Below, one piece after another: positions 61,524 through 64,000 of a stretch of DNA of 64,000 bases (position 1 is its first letter; the number at the start of each line of letters is the position of its first letter). The position numbers were made by a program, and so were the translations under genes. The notes beneath the pieces were generated by a model. The model did not search any database and was not told the origin of the DNA. It worked only from the letters and a program-made list of their open reading frames with translations. Source of the DNA: DASQZT01 sp035638575 (GTDB lineage: Bacteria; Acidobacteriota; Terriglobia; Bryobacterales; Bryobacteraceae). The DNA lies in NCBI GenBank assembly GCA_035638575.1, contig DASQZT010000201.1, positions 11,490 through 75,489 of the forward strand, written 5' to 3'.

Positions 61524-62358
61524 TTAGTTCTCGGTGGGAGTCTTCTCGATATGATCGATGACGATCAGCTCCACGGGGCCTTTTTTCGGCTCCAACGTGA
61601 GTCCGAGCTGCTCCCTTAATGCGCTGAAGATATCGGGGGGAGGAGTATCCGCGTCGGGCAAGATTGCCGGCTCCGCTCCTCCACCTCCGCCAGAAGGCGC
61701 TGGGGGCGCCACGGACGCCATCACTCCTCCAGCGCCCTGGCCCATCGGACCCGTCGGCGCCATTGCCTCCGTTGAAAAAGTCAGCGTGAAATCATATTTC
61801 GCAGTGAGCCCGGTCACGTCGCTTACCGGGCGGCTCAATAGCGTCGTGAGCCGATTGGCGAGATCGAGCGCCTTCGTCTTGGGCCAGCGGAACTGGTTCG
61901 GACTCCTTCATCTTTGGCCCATTCCTGGCGACCGCCAACGAGTACATCGGAAGCTCTTTAGTTTCCCGATGGATGGTCAATTTGAAGCGTTCCGCAAGCA
62001 AATTCTGAAGCATCACGCGGAATTGCTCCTTGGTAGTTTCCGGCGGCATGGTGGCGCTCAGATCGAACCTCTGCGAATCCAGCCAGGCAGGGCCCTGGAT
62101 CTGCAAGCTCTTCACGTCGTAGGCGTCCATCAGGAGATTCTTCAAGCTTACGTACGGATAGCGAACCCGGCCAGGATCTTTGCTGCCGGGGCCTCCAGTC
62201 GGTCCCGCCATCATAATTCTGCCGCGCCCGTCGGGCGCCGGCAGGTTTGCCGGCTTCACGGATGCTGCATCGAAGCTAATCGCCTTGTCGGGAGCTTGGC
62301 CATAGCACAAGCAAAAAGCCAAAAATACCCAACCGCTCCGTATCATTGGATTGAGCAT
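61524..62358 (-). pseudogene. TIGR03435-family secreted protein, frameshifted
   Basis: ATG 62358, with AAAGGAG upstream, opens a 188-codon frame. It has a signal peptide, then ISFDAASVKPANLPAPDGRG, VSLKNLLMDAYDVKSLQIQG, FDLSATMPPETTKEQFRVML, LLAERFKLTIHRETKELPMY and LAVARNGPKMKESEP, all typical for TIGR03435. It then shifts frame: the family ending continues in another frame as KTKALDLANRLTTLLSRPVS, DVTGLTAKYDFTLTFS and a C-terminus at 61524. The shift lies near 61880-61890 at a GGGCC/GGCCC run. Joined length would be about 277 residues, normal for the family. The protein has no known role. It is next to an ADOP permease, as is common in this lineage. Confidence 0.8.
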
Positions 62359-62395
62359 GATTCCTCTCCTTTGGGCCCGTCGGGCGTCGGTTCAC

Positions 62396-64000
62396 CTATT
62401 CGTTTCGCAAAGCGACGCACGGATCGGCGCGCGTGGCGCGCACCGCGGGCGCGGCGCCGGCCAACAGGGCGACCATCATCAGCACAATCCAACTCAAAGC
62501 AAAAGTGGTGAAATCGTGCGCCTTCACACCGTACAGCAGGCTCGACATGACGCCGCTCAACGCGAACGCCAGAGCCAGGCCCGCCGCGCTGCCCAGCAGG
62601 ATCAGCCGCGCCTGCTGCCCCAAGACTAGCCGCAGCACACCTCGCCGCGTCGCTCCCATCGCCACACGGATGCCGATCTCCTGCGTACGCCGCACCACGG
62701 CATAGGAGATCACGCCGTAAACTCCGACGGCTGCCAGCAGCAGCGCCAGTGTGGCAAACGCGCTCAGCAGAAACATGGTTAACCGCCGCTGCGCCAGCGA
62801 TTCGGACAGCCGCTGCTCCAGCGTTGCGATGTCATACACGGGGACCTGATGGTCTAACGCGAAAATCGTCGAGCGCAAGGGGGCGGACAGCACGCCCGGA
62901 TTTCCGTTAGTAGCAAGCACGACATGGAAGTTGGCCCGCGGCGCCTGCGCGAACGGCACATATATTTCCGGCTCCGCGGGGCGTTCGACGCCTTGTTGAT
63001 GCACGTCAACGACGATCCCCACCACCAGCAGGTCGGTGGGTTTGCCCGGCGCGCAACTGGCGCAATGCTCGGAAGCCATCGAGTGAAACCGCTTGCCCAA
63101 CGCATCGCCGGAAAAGAACTGCCGGGCAAAAGCGCGGTTCACAATCGCCACCCCAGGCGACCTCTCGTCGTCGTCGTCGTTAAACGTCCGCCCTCGGACA
63201 ATTGGGGTGCCCATGGCGCGGAAGAAATCCGGGGTCACGCCGACCAGCGGCGTCCGAAGCTTCAGCCAAGTCTCGCGCGGCGGCAGTGCTGGTCCGAACC
63301 ACACCAGGGTAAGCGACGAATGATTCTGCTCGACAGGCAGCCGCTGTGCCAGCGCGGCGTACCGTACAGAGGGCAAGGCCCTCAGCTCTGGCAGCGCTCG
63401 GGACGCGAAGGCCAGGATCGGCCTATAGTCGTTGGACGCGCCCGCGGGGCCGGCGAACTCCTCCAATGGCAACTGTACGCTGGCGGTAAGCACGTTTTGC
63501 GGGTCGTAGCCAGGGTCGACGCGCATGATGTCGAGGAAACTTCGCACGAGCAGGCCAGAGGCGATAAGCAGCACCAACGCCAGCGCAACCTCTCCGCCCA
63601 CCAGCGTGTTCCGCAGCGGTCCTTGATGGCGCAGGCCCGACAATGTCGATGTCTTCATCGCGTCCATCAGATTCGCGCGCGAGCCGACGATGGCCGGCGC
63701 GGCTCCAAACAGCACCGCGGCGACAACTGCGACGCCCATGGTGAACCCAAAGACATACGGATCAAGACCGACGCTTGCGAGCCACGGCAGCGCCGGCGAC
63801 CGGCACCCGCGAATCAGATCGATGGCGAAAGCCCCGATCGCCAGACCAGCGGCGGCTGCAAATGCGGAAAGCAACATGCTTTCGGTGAGGGACTGCCGCG
63901 CCAGACGCATTCGGGTCCCACCCAACGCGCCCCGGACCGCTACTTCGTGGCGGCGCGCCGCGGCCCGCACCAGTTGCAGGTTAGCGATATTGGCGCAGGC
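62396..64000 (-). CDS. ADOP-type MacB/FtsX permease, cut by the right edge
   Basis: The reading frame enters from the right edge (its first bases here encode ACANIANLQLVRAAARRHE) and ends at 62396, so the N-terminal third is outside. The 535 visible residues include the first FtsX domain, GEVALALVLLIASGLLVRS, a second periplasmic domain with RTFNDDDDERSPGVAIVNRA and VVGIVVDVHQQ, and the last FtsX domain ending VRATRADPCVALRNE. It is the second ADOP-type permease of the window, and its stop lies 37 bases before the start of the TIGR03435 gene on the same strand. Transported compound unknown. Confidence 0.92.
   Translation of the reverse strand, partial: ACANIANLQLVRAAARRHEVAVRGALGGTRMRLARQSLTESMLLSAFAAAAGLAIGAFAIDLIRGCRSPALPWLASVGLDPYVFGFTMGVAVVAAVLFGAAPAIVGSRANLMDAMKTSTLSGLRHQGPLRNTLVGGEVALALVLLIASGLLVRSFLDIMRVDPGYDPQNVLTASVQLPLEEFAGPAGASNDYRPILAFASRALPELRALPSVRYAALAQRLPVEQNHSSLTLVWFGPALPPRETWLKLRTPLVGVTPDFFRAMGTPIVRGRTFNDDDDERSPGVAIVNRAFARQFFSGDALGKRFHSMASEHCASCAPGKPTDLLVVGIVVDVHQQGVERPAEPEIYVPFAQAPRANFHVVLATNGNPGVLSAPLRSTIFALDHQVPVYDIATLEQRLSESLAQRRLTMFLLSAFATLALLLAAVGVYGVISYAVVRRTQEIGIRVAMGATRRGVLRLVLGQQARLILLGSAAGLALAFALSGVMSSLLYGVKAHDFTTFALSWIVLMMVALLAGAAPAVRATRADPCVALRNE

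Overview
The window looks like chromosomal DNA from a high-GC Acidobacteriota, most likely of the Bryobacteraceae / Candidatus Solibacter type. The reasons are families that are expanded or nearly restricted there: secreted proteins with the TIGR03437 C-terminal domain (709-3597 and 42518-44761), a TIGR03435 protein (61524-62358), two large MacB/FtsX-type 'ADOP' permeases (44768-47218 and 62396-right edge), Ser/Thr kinases with a TolB/WD40-like propeller after one membrane helix (25912-28590 and 52396-55226), and a TonB receptor with an N-terminal carboxypeptidase-regulatory domain. No rRNA, tRNA, CRISPR array, transposase or prophage gene was recognised.

Layout. 1-10 kb: the end of a glycosyltransferase, a secreted NHL-repeat protein, proline dehydrogenase, several secreted proteins of unknown role (one with HExxH, one with a mature CxC N-terminus), and a sigma factor / NrsF-type anti-sigma pair. 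10-20 kb: a TonB-dependent receptor, an orphan ParA, a frameshifted YgjV-type membrane gene, a secreted esterase, an S10 carboxypeptidase, and a sugar porter plus ROK sugar kinase operon. 20-26 kb: a small accessory patch (HNH protein and a DUF433/DUF5615 toxin-antitoxin-like pair), then a two-gene nucleotide-sugar operon made of a GalU-like protein and a large GHMP-kinase/uridylyltransferase fusion. 26-38 kb: a Ser/Thr kinase, a HepT remnant, a CheB-CheR-histidine kinase-receiver protein, a propeller/PHP-type secreted protein and a sulfatase.

37.7-42.5 kb holds the most unusual locus: a heavy-metal P-type ATPase fused to an HflK-like SPFH domain, followed with overlapping stop/start codons by separate HflC and HflK genes. 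42-51 kb: an SBBP/TIGR03437 protein, a three-gene minus-strand operon (secreted protein, family 2 glycosyltransferase, ADOP permease) and a TolC-type outer-membrane protein. 51-55 kb is a decayed kinase neighbourhood: a repeat/hairpin element, a C-terminal kinase-propeller remnant, a kinase with a one-base frameshift, and a leftover sigma region 4. 55-64 kb: a DUF1015 protein, a small secreted protein, a REP-like nested hairpin element directly before a sigma factor / FecR-domain pair, a divergent hydroxyacid dehydrogenase and MFS transporter, a frameshifted TIGR03435 gene and an ADOP permease cut by the right edge.

At least three genes (13798-14332, 52396-55226, 61524-62358) are split by what look like single-base indels. 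These may be real decay or sequence errors, and only read data can decide. Product names rest on motif recognition by eye; no database search was run.
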